64,000 bases of DNA from an uncultured Acidobacteriota bacterium (GCA_902825985.1 CADEDC010000010.1:33389-97388); one strand, 5' to 3'; shown: positions 1 through 11,677, counted from the first letter of the stretch. Notes: generated from the letters alone by a model not told the origin. Made by a program: numbers and translations.

Positions 1-1072
1 CGCCGTAGTGCACCTCGGCGAGCAGCGTGCCGGCGGCCGACGTGTCGATCGGCTCGACGAAATACGGAATCGCGGCGATGGCCAGCCGCGCGAGCACGAC
101 CCCGAGCACGCTGCCGGCCAGGCCGAGCGTCAGCACCTGAATCAGATAGACGGCGATGATCTGCCCGCTGCGCGCGCCGATGCACTTGAGCACCGCAATC
201 GATCGGATCTTCTGCAGCACGAACACCCGGGTGACGCTCGACACGGCGATGCCGCCGAGAATGACGATCACCAGGCCGACGAGGCTCAGGTAGTTCTCCG
301 CCCGCTCGAAATCGCGGCCGATCTCATCGTCATCCGAGCGGTACGACCGTGCGTTGACGAACTGTTCGGCGAAGTCGGTGCGCAGCTGCGCCACCAGCGG
401 CTGAATCCGCGATTCGGGCAGCTTCACCTGCAGGACGCGGCGCGCCCGGCTGCCGACCGCCAGCAGACCTGTCGCGTCGACATCCGCGAGGTCGATCATG
501 ACCCGCGGGCCCAGGCTGAAGTTGCCGACCCGGGCGCCCGGCTCGTTCGTGATGACGCCGCGAATCGTGAACGGCAGCTGGCCGATGACGATGGGCTCGC
601 CGACCGTGACGCCGAGAGCCGTCAGGACTTCCGGGCGGACCAGGACGCCGCGGCCCGCCAGCATCTCGTGACGGTAGGGCTGGCCGCCGTCGAGCGTCAT
701 CGTGCCGTAGAGCGGGAACTCCGGGCCGATGGCGCGCAGCTCCACCATCCGCGTCGTCGACTTCGCCGGATCCGCTGGGCGGACCATCGTCGGCGTTTCG
801 ACCGTGTCGACCCGTGCTTCGGCGCCCGCTTCCGCGAGCCGCCGGTCGATGGTGGCGCGCGCTTCGGGCGTCCAGGGGCGCACCGTGGAGACGAGCACGT
901 CGGCGGCGATGAGCGTCCGCGCCTCCTGGCCGAACACGTCGCGGACACTCTGGATGACCGAGCGCAGGGTGACGATGGCGGCGACACCGACGGCGATGCA
1001 GACGAAGAAGAACAGCAGCCGCCGCCACGACGCCCGGGTCTCGCGCAGCGCCATCCGCAGGACGAACATCAT
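1..1072 (-). CDS. ABC transporter permease, FtsX/YbbP type (partial, C-terminus off window)
   Basis: Inner-membrane permease of a MacB/LolC/YbbP-like ABC exporter. The first residues include a basic stretch and a transmembrane segment (LLFFFVCIAVGVAAIVTL), followed by a large periplasmic domain. A second membrane region begins near residue 265 (YLSLVGLVIVILGGIAVSSV) and continues through the QKIRSIAVLKCIGA motif typical of FtsX domains. Its start ATG overlaps the stop of the upstream ATPase gene by ATGA, so the two are translationally coupled. In E. coli the same trio (thioesterase tesA, ATPase ybbA, permease ybbP) sits together. The substrate is unknown. The protein runs off the left edge, so the last membrane helices are not seen. 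Confidence 0.88.
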   Translation of the reverse strand, partial: MMFVLRMALRETRASWRRLLFFFVCIAVGVAAIVTLRSVIQSVRDVFGQEARTLIAADVLVSTVRPWTPEARATIDRRLAEAGAEARVDTVETPTMVRPADPAKSTTRMVELRAIGPEFPLYGTMTLDGGQPYRHEMLAGRGVLVRPEVLTALGVTVGEPIVIGQLPFTIRGVITNEPGARVGNFSLGPRVMIDLADVDATGLLAVGSRARRVLQVKLPESRIQPLVAQLRTDFAEQFVNARSYRSDDDEIGRDFERAENYLSLVGLVIVILGGIAVSSVTRVFVLQKIRSIAVLKCIGARSGQIIAVYLIQVLTLGLAGSVLGVVLARLAIAAIPYFVEPIDTSAAGTLLAEVHYG

Positions 1073-1788
1073 CGGACGCCGCCCGACTCGCCGCCCGCCG
1101 GCCTGCCGGCCACCACTTCGACGCCGGTGTACTCGACGACGTGACCGTCGCGCAGCACCATCCGTGCGTCGGCCATTGCGGCCAGTTCGCGATCGTGGGT
1201 GACCAGCACCAGCGTCGTCGCCCGCGATCGGTGGATGTTGCGCAGCAGGTCCATGATGTGGCGACCGTTGGCGCTGTCGAGATTGCCGGTCGGCTCGTCG
1301 GCGAGCAGAATCGGCGGGTTGTTCGCCAGGGCGCGGGCAAGCGCCACCCGCTGCTGCTCGCCGCCGGACAGCTGCGACGGATAGTGGTGCCCGCGACCCG
1401 TCAGCCCGACCTCCTCGAGCAGGGCGGCCGCCCGCGCCGTCGCGTCGCCGGCACCGGCAATCTCCAGGGGCACGGCGACATTCTCGAGCGCCGTGAGCGA
1501 CGGAATCAGGTGGAAGAACTGGAAGACGAAGCCGATCTTCTCACCGCGCAGTTTCGCGAGCGCGTCCTCGTCGAGGGCGGTGATGTCGGTGCCGTCGATG
1601 ACCACCGATCCGGACGTCGGCGCGTCGAGACCGGCGATGAGCCCCAGCAGCGTCGACTTGCCGCTGCCTGATGGGCCGACAATGGCGATGAATTGCCCGG
1701 CGGGTATCTCCGTGGTCAACGGGTGCAGGATTGTCAGCGGCTGCGAGCCGCTGGTGACCGTCTTCGACACCTGGTTCAGCGCAATCAT
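1069..1788 (-). CDS. ybbA: ABC transporter ATP-binding protein, YbbA/LolD type
   Basis: ATPase of 239 aa that energises the adjacent FtsX-type permease. The Walker A motif is GPSGSGKST, the signature is [15 protein letters not shown], the Walker B stretch is [13 protein letters not shown], and the switch histidine lies in LVLVTHD. The [11 protein letters not shown] stretch is characteristic of the MacB/LolD/FtsE clade. Start ATG overlaps the stop of the upstream SGNH hydrolase gene (ATGA), and its own stop overlaps the permease start. Synteny with the SGNH hydrolase argues for YbbA rather than LolD. The transported substrate cannot be told from sequence. Confidence 0.92.
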   Translation of the reverse strand: MIALNQVSKTVTSGSQPLTILHPLTTEIPAGQFIAIVGPSGSGKSTLLGLIAGLDAPTSGSVVIDGTDITALDEDALAKLRGEKIGFVFQFFHLIPSLTALENVAVPLEIAGAGDATARAAALLEEVGLTGRGHHYPSQLSGGEQQRVALARALANNPPILLADEPTGNLDSANGRHIMDLLRNIHRSRATTLVLVTHDRELAAMADARMVLRDGHVVEYTGVEVVAGRPAGGESGGVR

Positions 1789-2552
1789 CCGCGACCCGCC
1801 TCTCCGCCCGCCGGGGCGGGACGGGTGACCGCGTCCCGGGCAATCGGCTGCAGCACCGCCCAGACATGATCGGCGATCATCCGCGCGCCTTCGGCCGTCG
1901 GGTGAATCCCGTCGCTCTGGTTCAGGCGCTCGACGCCAGCCACTCCGTCGAGCAGGAACGGGATCAGCGGGACGTCGAACTGCTCCGCCAGCGTCCGATA
2001 GACCTGCCTGAACGCGACGACGTAGTCGTGGCCGAAGTTCGGCGGCGCTTCCATGCCGGCCAGCACGACGGTGACGCCGCGAGCCTGGGCCCGTTCGATG
2101 ATGCGGGAGAGGTTCCGGCGCAACTCGTCGACCGGCAGCGCCCGCAACGCGTCGTTGCCGCCGAGCGCGACGAGCATGACCCGGACGTCGCCGTCGAGCG
2201 CCAGGTCGACGCGGCTCAGGCCGCCGGCTGAGGTATCGCCCGAGATGCCGGCATTGACCACCCGCAGGCCGATGCCCGCCTCGTCGAGCCGCCGCTGCAG
2301 CAGCGTCGGGTAGGCGTCCTCGATGTCGATCCCCAAGCCGGCCGTCAGGCTGTCGCCGAGCACGACGAGGCGCGGACGCGAATCGGCTGTCGCGGGGGGC
2401 CGGGGGGCGTCGGCCGCCGGCGGGGCGGCAGGCGCGGCCGCCGGACGCTCACCCGGACGGTCGGCGTCAGGGGATCCGCACGCCGGAGCGGCCGCCACGA
2501 TGGACAACGCGAGCAGCAGGACGACGAGGGCGGTGCGACGACGAACGATCAT
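1785..2552 (-). CDS. tesA: SGNH-fold esterase/thioesterase, TesA-like, exported
   Basis: SGNH hydrolase of 255 aa resembling arylesterase/acyl-CoA thioesterase I. Block I is GDSLT with the nucleophilic Ser, block II is NAGISGDTSAGG with the oxyanion Gly, block III is GGNDALR with the Asn, and block V is DGIHPTAEG with the catalytic Asp and His. The N-terminus is a signal sequence ending in AAAPAC, so it may be a lipoprotein, followed by a Pro/Ala-rich linker. The chosen ATG overlaps the upstream stop as TGATG; a much longer upstream reading frame exists but would ignore that coupling. Next to ybbA/ybbP as in E. coli, suggesting a lysophospholipase or thioesterase role at the periplasmic face. 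Confidence 0.88.
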   Translation of the reverse strand: MIVRRRTALVVLLLALSIVAAAPACGSPDADRPGERPAAAPAAPPAADAPRPPATADSRPRLVVLGDSLTAGLGIDIEDAYPTLLQRRLDEAGIGLRVVNAGISGDTSAGGLSRVDLALDGDVRVMLVALGGNDALRALPVDELRRNLSRIIERAQARGVTVVLAGMEAPPNFGHDYVVAFRQVYRTLAEQFDVPLIPFLLDGVAGVERLNQSDGIHPTAEGARMIADHVWAVLQPIARDAVTRPAPAGGEAGRG

Positions 2553-2797
2553 CAAATGGAACCAATCTCGGCCAACTGCTCTTCGAGGGCAGCGATCGCC
2601 CTCGACAGCATATCTCGGCGTATCGGCGAGGCGGTGGCCGCCAGCTCGGCACGCGCACGGGTCAGGGCCAGCGTGACGGTCCGCCCAGCCGACAGGCGAT
2701 CGCGCTGATCGGCGCTCATCACCGGCGCCGGCGGGCTCGTCCGCTCGGCCTCGGCCTGCTGGAACTCGACGTCCTTGCTCTCGAAACCTCGGGCCAT
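2552..2797 (-). CDS. small helical hypothetical protein
   Basis: Protein of 81 aa that I do not recognise. It has no signal or membrane segment. The second half reads as amphipathic helix (RARAELAATASPIRRDMLSRAIAALEEQLAEIG with repeated Ala/Leu/Arg). It heads the minus-strand operon: its TGA overlaps the ATG of the SGNH hydrolase, and it is divergent from pgi with only 47 bp between. The overlap, reading-frame composition and position make it a likely real gene; function unknown. Confidence 0.6.
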   Translation of the reverse strand: MARGFESKDVEFQQAEAERTSPPAPVMSADQRDRLSAGRTVTLALTRARAELAATASPIRRDMLSRAIAALEEQLAEIGSI

Positions 2798-2832
2798 GGG
2801 CGCATCGTTGCAGAGGAACCACCGACATTCAG

Positions 2833-2838
2833 TATTCT
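2833..2838 (+). promoter_or_regulatory. -10 box of pgi, leaderless arrangement
   Basis: TATTCT lies exactly six bases (ACCGTC) before the ATG of pgi, with no Shine-Dalgarno sequence between. This predicts transcription starting at or within a base or two of the start codon. TTGCAG at 2808-2813 is a possible -35 with a long 19-bp spacer. Confidence 0.55.
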
Positions 2839-2844
2839 ACCGTC

Positions 2845-4620
2845 ATGCCAAGCGCCAACGACCTCATCTCACGCTGGCCCGGACTGGACATCGCGGTTCG
2901 CCGGGACCGGCTCGCTCACGGATTCCAGCGATCGCCGGGGCGCCTCGGCGCCTTCCTGCCGCCGTTCGAGGCGGCAGCCCAGCGCGCGGTGTCGGGGCTC
3001 TGGAACAGGGACCCGGCGACGTGGTCCGCCGATCCGGAGGTCCAGGCCAGGATCGCGAACCGCCTCGGCTGGCTGAGTTCGCCGGCCCTGATGGCCGACT
3101 CGCTCGAGCGGCTGCACACCTTCGCCGCCGGCGTCCGGGCCGACGGCTACACCGACGCGGTGCTGCTCGGCATGGGCGGATCGAGCCTCGCCCCCGAGGT
3201 GCTGCGCTCGGTCGTCGGGATCGGCCCCGGCGGGCTGCAACTCCACATGATCGACTCGACCGATCCGGCGGCCGTGCTGAGCGTCGACACCGACGTCACG
3301 AAGACGATCTACGTCTTCGCCAGCAAGTCGGGGACGACCATCGAACCGAACTCCCTCTACGGCTATTTCCGCCAGGGGCTCGAGCACGCCGGCATCAAGG
3401 CGTGGGCGAAGCAGTTCGTCGCGATTACCGACGACGGCACCGAGCTGGCGTTCAACGCACGGCGCCGGCAGTTCCGCGAGGTCTTCATCAACCCGACCGA
3501 CATCGGCGGCCGCTACTCGGCGCTGTCCTTTTTCGGGCTGGTGCCGGCCGCACTGATGGGCCAGGACCTCGAGGCGCTGGTCGGCTACGCCCTGGCCATG
3601 CTCGCGTCGACCGAGCCGGCGGCGGTGCACGTCGAACAGCACAGCGCGTTTGCCCTCGGCGCCGCGATGGCCGCCGGGGCACGGCACGGCCAGGACAAGC
3701 TGACGCTGCTCGTGCCGCCGGCCCTCGAATCGTTCGGACTCTGGGTCGAACAGCTGGTCGCCGAGAGCACCGGCAAGCAGGGTGTCGGGGTCGTGCCGAT
3801 CGCCGGCGAGACGCCGGGGGCGGCCGACGTCTACGGGCCCGATCGGGCGTTCGTGCGGATGCGGCTCGGCGGCGACGCAGACGCGACGCTGGACCCGCTG
3901 GTCGCGTCGCTCATCCAGCGCCAGGCCGCGGTCCACGAATGGACCATGCCGGAACCGGGTGCGCTCGGGGCCGAGTTCGTGCGCTGGGAACTCGCCACGG
4001 CGGTCGCCGGCGCGCTGCTCGCGATCAATCCGTTCGACGAGCCGAACGTGTCGCAGGCGAAGGAAGCCACCCGCGTGTTGCTGTCGCAGTTCCGGCAGGA
4101 CGGGCAGCTGCCGATTCCGCCGGCCCAGCGCACGACCGCCGACGGCGTCGGACTGACGCTCAGCAGTGCGGCACGCCGCGCGCTCGACGGTCACGAGCCC
4201 AGCGCCATTCTCGCGCTGCTGCAACCGGGCGACTACTTCGGCCTGCTCGCCTACCTCGGACCGCATCGCGGACTCGCCGAGGCGCTGCACCGCCTGCGGA
4301 TGGGCGTCCGCGACCGGACGCGGCTGGCGACGATGTTCGGCTACGGTCCACGCTATCTGCACTCGACCGGTCAGCTGCACAAGGGCGGGGCGAACAACGG
4401 CGTGTTCGTGCTCGTCTCGGCGCTGCCGCGTGTCGACTTCCCGATCCCGGGCGAGGCCTTCTCGTTCGGCACCCTCGAACTGGCGCAGGCGATCGGCGAT
4501 TTCCAGTCACTCGACGGCACCGGTCGCCGGGCCCTCCACATCCACCTGCCCGAACCGATTCCGGAACTGCTCGAGTCGACTCTGGCCACCCTGCTCCCTC
4601 ACATCCCCGGCGTCAGGTAA
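2845..4620 (+). CDS. pgi: glucose-6-phosphate isomerase
   Basis: Interconverts glucose 6-phosphate and fructose 6-phosphate in the cytoplasm. The 591-aa protein shows GMGGSSLAPEV at about 109-119, the phosphate-binding SKSGTT at 160-165, and the PGI signature region TDIGGRYSALSFFGLVP at about 218-234. Near the C-terminus STGQLHKGG carries the conserved Lys (about K513). It resembles the PGI half of bacterial transaldolase/PGI fusions more than E. coli Pgi, but no transaldolase domain is attached. First gene of the operon pgi-gnd-zwf; 9 bp separate it from gnd. Expressed from a likely leaderless promoter. Confidence 0.96.
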   Translation: MPSANDLISRWPGLDIAVRRDRLAHGFQRSPGRLGAFLPPFEAAAQRAVSGLWNRDPATWSADPEVQARIANRLGWLSSPALMADSLERLHTFAAGVRADGYTDAVLLGMGGSSLAPEVLRSVVGIGPGGLQLHMIDSTDPAAVLSVDTDVTKTIYVFASKSGTTIEPNSLYGYFRQGLEHAGIKAWAKQFVAITDDGTELAFNARRRQFREVFINPTDIGGRYSALSFFGLVPAALMGQDLEALVGYALAMLASTEPAAVHVEQHSAFALGAAMAAGARHGQDKLTLLVPPALESFGLWVEQLVAESTGKQGVGVVPIAGETPGAADVYGPDRAFVRMRLGGDADATLDPLVASLIQRQAAVHEWTMPEPGALGAEFVRWELATAVAGALLAINPFDEPNVSQAKEATRVLLSQFRQDGQLPIPPAQRTTADGVGLTLSSAARRALDGHEPSAILALLQPGDYFGLLAYLGPHRGLAEALHRLRMGVRDRTRLATMFGYGPRYLHSTGQLHKGGANNGVFVLVSALPRVDFPIPGEAFSFGTLELAQAIGDFQSLDGTGRRALHIHLPEPIPELLESTLATLLPHIPGVR

Positions 4621-4629
4621 GGAGTCGGC

Positions 4630-5547
4630 ATGCAGCTCGGGTTCGTCGGTCTCGGTAAGATGGGGCTGAACATGGTCACGCGGCTGGCGCGCGCCGGTCA
4701 CGCCATCGTGGCCTACGACCTCAACGCCGAGGCGCTGGCGCGTGCCGCGGCGGCTGGTGTCACGGCCGTCGACGGACTGGATCAGCTGGTCGCCGCCCTG
4801 GACCCGCCGCGCGCCGTGTGGGTGATGGTGCCGGCCGGCGACGCCACCGAGTCGACGATCGCCGCGCTGGGCGATCGGCTCGGCGCCGACGACGTGGTCA
4901 TCGACGGCGGCAACACCCACTTCCCCGACGATCTGCGGCGTGCCGCCGCGCTGGCGGCCCGCGGCGTGCACCACGTCGACGCCGGGACGAGCGGCGGCGT
5001 GTGGGGGCTCAGCGACGGCTACTGTCTGATGGTCGGCGGCCCGGCGGCGGTGTGCAGGCGCCTGGAGCCGATCTTCCACGCGCTCGCACCGCCGGACGGC
5101 TACCTGCGCGTCGGCGACCATGGCGCCGGACACTACGTGAAGATGATCCACAACGGCATCGAGTACGGGCTCATGCAGGCCTATGCCGAGGGGTTCGAGC
5201 TGATGCACGCGAGCCCCTACGATCTGGAGCTGGATCGGGTCGCCGCGGTCTGGATGCGCGGCAGCGTCGTCCGATCGTGGCTCCTCGAGCTGACGGCGCG
5301 GGCACTCGCGACCGATCCCGGACTCGAGGCGCTCAGCGGTCGCGTCGACGACTCGGGTGAGGGCCGCTGGACCCTGGAGGAAGCGATCGACCGGGCGGTG
5401 CCGATGCCGGCACTCGCGGCGGCGCTGTTCACCCGCTTCCGCTCGCGGGCCGACAATCCGTTCGCGGAACGGCTGCTCGCCGCGCTTCGCCAGCAGTTCG
5501 GCGGGCACGCGGTCACGGCGGCAGGCGACCCGCCGGTGCGGCCATGA
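4630..5547 (+). CDS. gnd: 6-phosphogluconate dehydrogenase, decarboxylating, short (GndA/YqeC) type
   Basis: Oxidises and decarboxylates 6-phosphogluconate to ribulose 5-phosphate. The 305-aa length marks the short class, in contrast to about 470 aa for E. coli Gnd. The Rossmann motif is GFVGLGKMGLNM at residues 4-15. DGGNTHFPDD, the substrate-binding GTSGGVWG and the catalytic-Lys region GHYVKMIHNGIEYG follow. Short enzymes are often NAD-preferring; the coenzyme cannot be settled here. AGGAG (4619-4623) precedes the ATG by six bases. The stop overlaps the zwf start (ATGA), so the two pentose-phosphate enzymes are coupled. Confidence 0.95.
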   Translation: MQLGFVGLGKMGLNMVTRLARAGHAIVAYDLNAEALARAAAAGVTAVDGLDQLVAALDPPRAVWVMVPAGDATESTIAALGDRLGADDVVIDGGNTHFPDDLRRAAALAARGVHHVDAGTSGGVWGLSDGYCLMVGGPAAVCRRLEPIFHALAPPDGYLRVGDHGAGHYVKMIHNGIEYGLMQAYAEGFELMHASPYDLELDRVAAVWMRGSVVRSWLLELTARALATDPGLEALSGRVDDSGEGRWTLEEAIDRAVPMPALAAALFTRFRSRADNPFAERLLAALRQQFGGHAVTAAGDPPVRP

Positions 5548-7064
5548 CGATTGTGATTTTCGGCGGCGCCGGCGACCTGGCGCAGCGCAAGCTGCTGCCG
5601 GCCCTCTACAACCTGCACGTCGATGGTCTGCTGCCGCCGACCTGGGCGATCGTCGGTACCGGCCGCAAGGACCTGACCGACGATGGCTACCGGCAGTTCG
5701 CCCGCGACGGGATCGAGCGCCACTCGCGGCGGCCGATCGACGCGGCGACCTGGGCGCAGTTCGCCAGCGGCCTCTTCTTCGTCAACATCGACATCGCCGA
5801 GCCGGCGGGTGGCCGGCCGCTGGCATCCCTCGGCGCCCGGCTCGACATCATCGAGCACGAGCGTGGCGAGCCGGGCGACCGCATCTACTATCTCGCGGTG
5901 CCGCCGTCGCTGTTCATCCCGGTGGTCCAGCAGCTGGCGGCGGCCCGGTTCGTCGCCCCCTCCCCGGGTGCGGGTGCGCCGTACGCGCGCCTGGTGGTCG
6001 AGAAGCCGATCGGCCACGACCTGCACAGCGCGCTCGCGATCACCGATGCGGTCGCCGCCGTCTTCGACGAACGGCAGGTCTTCCGCATCGACCACTATCT
6101 CGGCAAGGAAACCGTCCAGAACATCCTGGTGCTGCGGTTTGCGAACAGCATCTTCGAGCCGCTGTTCAATCAGAAGTACGTCGATCACGTACAGATCACC
6201 GTCGCCGAGCAGGACGGCGTCGGCACGCGCGCCGGCTACTACGACGGCGCCGGCGCCCTGCGCGACATGGTGCAGAACCATCTGCTGCAGCTGTTGACGC
6301 TGGTCGCGATGGAACCGCCGCACGCCCTGACCGCCGACGTCGTCCGCGACGAGAAGCTGCAGGTGCTGCAGGCCCTGCGGCCGATCGCCGGATCGACCGT
6401 CGACGGCTGCACGGTGCGCGGCCGGTATGCCGGCGGGCGCGTCGGCGATCGGGCGGTCGCCGGCTACCTCGCCGAACCCGGCGTGGCGCCCGATTCGCGG
6501 ACCGAGACGTTCGTCGCGCTCAACGTCCGCGTCGACAACTGGCGGTGGGCAGGGGTGCCGTTCTATCTGCGCACCGGCAAGCGGCTGCCTCGCCGCTCCA
6601 GCGAGATCTCGGTGCACCTGAAGGCGGTGCCGCCGATCCTGTTCAACGCGCCGCCCGACGCGCCGCTCGGCCGCTGCGTCCACGAGAGTTCGCCGGCGCT
6701 CGCTGCCAACGTGCTCGCCATCCGCCTGCAGCCGGACGACGGCTTCTCGTTCTTCATCTCGTCGAAGATCCCCGGTCCGCAGGTGCGGGTCACCACGGTC
6801 GAGATGGACTTCGACTACAGCACGGCGTTCGGCGCCGCGTCTCCCGAAGCGTACGAGCGCCTGCTGCTCGACGTGATGGCCGGTGATGCCACACTCTTCA
6901 TGCGGCGTGACAGCGTCGAGGCGTCGTGGCGTTTCGTCACGCCGATCCTCGATCGCTGGGCCGAGCAGTCGGCGCCGCTGCCGGAGTACGCGGCAGGCAC
7001 GTGGGGACCGGCGGCCAGTGACGATCTGCTCCAGCGAAGCGGTCGGAGCTGGCGCAACCCCTGA
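5544..7064 (+). CDS. zwf: glucose-6-phosphate 1-dehydrogenase
   Basis: First step of the oxidative pentose phosphate pathway, making 6-phosphogluconolactone and NAD(P)H. The 506-aa length is normal. The N-terminal nucleotide motif is GGAGDLAQRKLLPALY (7-22), close to the usual GASGDLA+RKL pattern. The active-site signature RIDHYLGKE starts at about R181 with catalytic His184, and a second conserved His is in MVQNHLLQ at about H246. ATGA overlap with gnd. No 6-phosphogluconolactonase gene lies in this operon; it must be elsewhere or replaced by spontaneous hydrolysis. Confidence 0.96.
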   Translation: MTIVIFGGAGDLAQRKLLPALYNLHVDGLLPPTWAIVGTGRKDLTDDGYRQFARDGIERHSRRPIDAATWAQFASGLFFVNIDIAEPAGGRPLASLGARLDIIEHERGEPGDRIYYLAVPPSLFIPVVQQLAAARFVAPSPGAGAPYARLVVEKPIGHDLHSALAITDAVAAVFDERQVFRIDHYLGKETVQNILVLRFANSIFEPLFNQKYVDHVQITVAEQDGVGTRAGYYDGAGALRDMVQNHLLQLLTLVAMEPPHALTADVVRDEKLQVLQALRPIAGSTVDGCTVRGRYAGGRVGDRAVAGYLAEPGVAPDSRTETFVALNVRVDNWRWAGVPFYLRTGKRLPRRSSEISVHLKAVPPILFNAPPDAPLGRCVHESSPALAANVLAIRLQPDDGFSFFISSKIPGPQVRVTTVEMDFDYSTAFGAASPEAYERLLLDVMAGDATLFMRRDSVEASWRFVTPILDRWAEQSAPLPEYAAGTWGPAASDDLLQRSGRSWRNP

Positions 7065-7066
7065 TC

Positions 7067-7072
7067 TATACT
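7067..7072 (+). promoter_or_regulatory. -10 box of the TPR/sigma54 regulator gene, leaderless arrangement
   Basis: TATACT is followed by six bases (CCCGTC) and then GTG, with no ribosome-binding sequence. It begins three bases after the zwf stop, so the regulator can be transcribed separately from the sugar operon. Confidence 0.5.
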
Positions 7073-7078
7073 CCCGTC

Positions 7079-10012
<2,934 letters not shown>

Positions 10013-10049
10013 CAGCGCCGAAAAAAGTCTGCCTCGGTCAGCTTCTTGA

Positions 10050-10068
10050 CTGGATACCGAGTATCCAG
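10050..10068. repeat. palindrome 1, candidate operator
   Basis: CTGGATAC and GTATCCAG form perfect 8-bp arms around CGA. A second copy is centred 31 bp downstream, about three helical turns, so both would face the same side of DNA. This suits cooperative binding of a dimeric regulator. The 240-bp gap between the sigma54 regulator and the PilZ gene holds no other feature I recognise. Confidence 0.6.
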
Positions 10069-10081
10069 TTCCGGCGAGCTT

Positions 10082-10098
10082 TGGATACCAAGTATCCA
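10082..10098. repeat. palindrome 2, candidate operator
   Basis: TGGATAC and GTATCCA form perfect 7-bp arms around CAA, the same arms as the copy at 10050. A third half-site TGGATAC sits at 10210-10216, 37 bp before the PilZ gene. The regulator that reads them is unknown. Confidence 0.6.
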
Positions 10099-10252
10099 GC
10101 CTTCACAGACCGGTCGATTTGGACGAGAACACACTAATCGTCATGTAGGCAACGACTTGTGACGATTCAGGCGACCGCGCCGGTGTGCAAATCCGGGCGG
10201 ACCCGAACTTGGATACTAAAGGGCAGCACGTTTCCCCTTCAGGAGTCTTTTC

Positions 10253-10675
10253 GTGATGCAGAGCCGAGTCGCCGAGCCGCCGTATCGTCCTGCCGACAGC
10301 AACCGTGCCGCCGCGCGGATTGACGTAGCCCTGCCCGCTCGCCTGATGTGGAAAGACCAGCGTGGCGCCACGCGCTTCGCCACCGTCATGACCCGTAACG
10401 TCAGCGAGTTCGGCGCCTATGTCGAGTGTCAGACGCCGGTCTCGCTGCCACTCTACCGCCTGGTGCAGTTCCAGCTCGAGAAGGACATCAACGACGGTCA
10501 GGACCTGCCGGCGTCGTTGAAGCAGGGGCGCCTCACCGCCGCCATCTATCGCGTGCAGCCGCCAGACGCCCGCGGTCGCGGCCAGGGTCTGGCGCTCCGC
10601 CTGATGATCGAGCCGAAGCGCCACGCCGCCGCCCCCGAGCATGTCGCCCCGGAGCGGATTCGCGCGAGCGCCTAG
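10253..10675 (+). CDS. PilZ-like domain protein
   Basis: Cytoplasmic protein of 140 aa that is mostly one PilZ-like barrel. The N-terminal ARIDVALPARLMW stretch takes the place of the RxxxR segment, and NVSEFGAYVEC matches the (D/N)xSxxG motif of c-di-GMP-binding PilZ domains. The Arg pair is not a textbook RxxxR, so ligand binding is uncertain. AGGAG (10241-10245) precedes adjacent GTG and ATG codons at 10253 and 10256; either may start translation. The two palindromes upstream suggest dedicated regulation. Convergent with the MBL hydrolase gene. Confidence 0.7.
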   Translation: MMQSRVAEPPYRPADSNRAAARIDVALPARLMWKDQRGATRFATVMTRNVSEFGAYVECQTPVSLPLYRLVQFQLEKDINDGQDLPASLKQGRLTAAIYRVQPPDARGRGQGLALRLMIEPKRHAAAPEHVAPERIRASA

Positions 10676-10683
10676 TTCTTCAT

Positions 10684-10710
10684 CCGTGGCACCGGTCGCC
10701 GGAGCCACGG
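10684..10710. terminator. bidirectional stem-loop between convergent genes
   Basis: CCGTGGC pairs with GCCACGG, then an A-A mismatch, then CCGG pairs with CCGG around a TCG loop. It lies between the ends of the PilZ gene and the MBL hydrolase gene. There is no clear T-tract. Confidence 0.5.
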
Positions 10711-10731
10711 GCCCAGAGCCGTCCAACCGAT

Positions 10732-11643
10732 CTACGCCCGCTTCTTCCAATACCTGGCCAGACCCCGATAGCTCAGGTCCAGCCGGCCTGCCGTCTCGTA
10801 GGCGTTCGCGTCACGTTCGCCGAGCTGCCGGGTCAATTCGAGCCTGGTCTGGTCCACTGCCCACCGTTCGCGTGCCTCGTCGTCGCCGTCTTGCGTGAGC
10901 GAGCGGTGGACCAGGTTTGCCATGCCTGACAGATGATCGCGCAGTGCCGCGAGGTGTGCGCCCACCGGACCGGAGGGTCCGAAGTGGGTGAGGAACAATG
11001 TGTCCGGCCGCCACGCCTCGTAGATGGCCAGGCTCCGTTCCCAGGCCTCGAGGTCGATGTCGGGCGGCGGCGTCGCCGGCAGGACGTAGTCGCACGGCGA
11101 CAGTCGAATCCCCACCGTATCGCCGACGAAGGCCAGACCGGCCTCCGCACTGAAGTAGCTGACGTGGTGCGACGCGTGGCCCGGCGTGTAGGCGACCTCC
11201 AGCGACCGGCCGGCGACGTCGAGGCGCTCGCCGCCCCGGAGAACGGACAGCGCCGCGGCGGCCACCGGAAGGACCTCGCCCCACAAGCGATCCATGTCCG
11301 CCCCGTACAGACGCGTCGCGCTGGAGAGCAGCTTCGACGGGTCCACCATGTGGGGGGCGCCGGCCTGGTGCACGTAGACGCGGATGTGGGGATGCTGCCG
11401 CAGGATCGTGCCGGTCGCACCGGCATGATCGAGGTGGATGTGCGTGATGAGAATCGCCGTGACGTCGGCGAATCCGATCCCGGCATCGGCCAGCCGCGAG
11501 GTCAGCGTCGGCAGCGAGCTGGTCGGTCCGGGGTCGACGAGCGCCACGCCGGCGGCAGCATGCAGGACGCCGGTGGCGATGACCCGGGGGACGCCGAGAA
11601 AATCGAGATCGATGAAGGACATGCCGGACGCAAGGCTCTGCAT
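10732..11643 (-). CDS. metallo-beta-lactamase fold hydrolase
   Basis: Cytoplasmic 303-aa MBL-superfamily protein. The metal motif is HIHLDHAG, followed by GHASHH, GDT and a distal THFGPSG that supply the other ligands. The overall look is of glyoxalase II-like or lactonase-like hydrolases; substrate not inferable. The C-terminal 80 residues are helical, ending RYWKKRA. The ATG lies six bases after a GATAAT -10 box without a Shine-Dalgarno sequence; an internal ATG at 11622 is a weaker choice. Confidence 0.85.
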   Translation of the reverse strand: MQSLASGMSFIDLDFLGVPRVIATGVLHAAAGVALVDPGPTSSLPTLTSRLADAGIGFADVTAILITHIHLDHAGATGTILRQHPHIRVYVHQAGAPHMVDPSKLLSSATRLYGADMDRLWGEVLPVAAAALSVLRGGERLDVAGRSLEVAYTPGHASHHVSYFSAEAGLAFVGDTVGIRLSPCDYVLPATPPPDIDLEAWERSLAIYEAWRPDTLFLTHFGPSGPVGAHLAALRDHLSGMANLVHRSLTQDGDDEARERWAVDQTRLELTRQLGERDANAYETAGRLDLSYRGLARYWKKRA

Positions 11644-11649
11644 CCGGCC

Positions 11650-11677
11650 ATTATCGCCGCTCTCCCGGCGGCTTCAA
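11650..11677 (-). promoter_or_regulatory. promoter of the MBL hydrolase gene, leaderless arrangement
   Basis: On the minus strand TTGAAG (11677-11672) and GATAAT (11655-11650) are 16 bp apart, and the ATG follows after six bases (GGCCGG). The -35 box abuts the stop codon of the upstream pseudopilin gene. Confidence 0.6.

Noticed and set aside
2869..4380. Long minus-strand open frame across pgi
   Set aside because: Antisense shadow of a well-supported enzyme gene, with no family motifs and a repetitive Arg/Asp/Gln composition. The same holds for similar long frames opposite zwf, the sigma54 regulator, the DUF255 gene and liuD.
10013..10252. Sigma54 (-24/-12) promoter for the PilZ gene downstream of the sigma54 activator
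   Set aside because: No TGGCA-type element with a correctly spaced TTGC-type element is present; the visible signals are palindromes.
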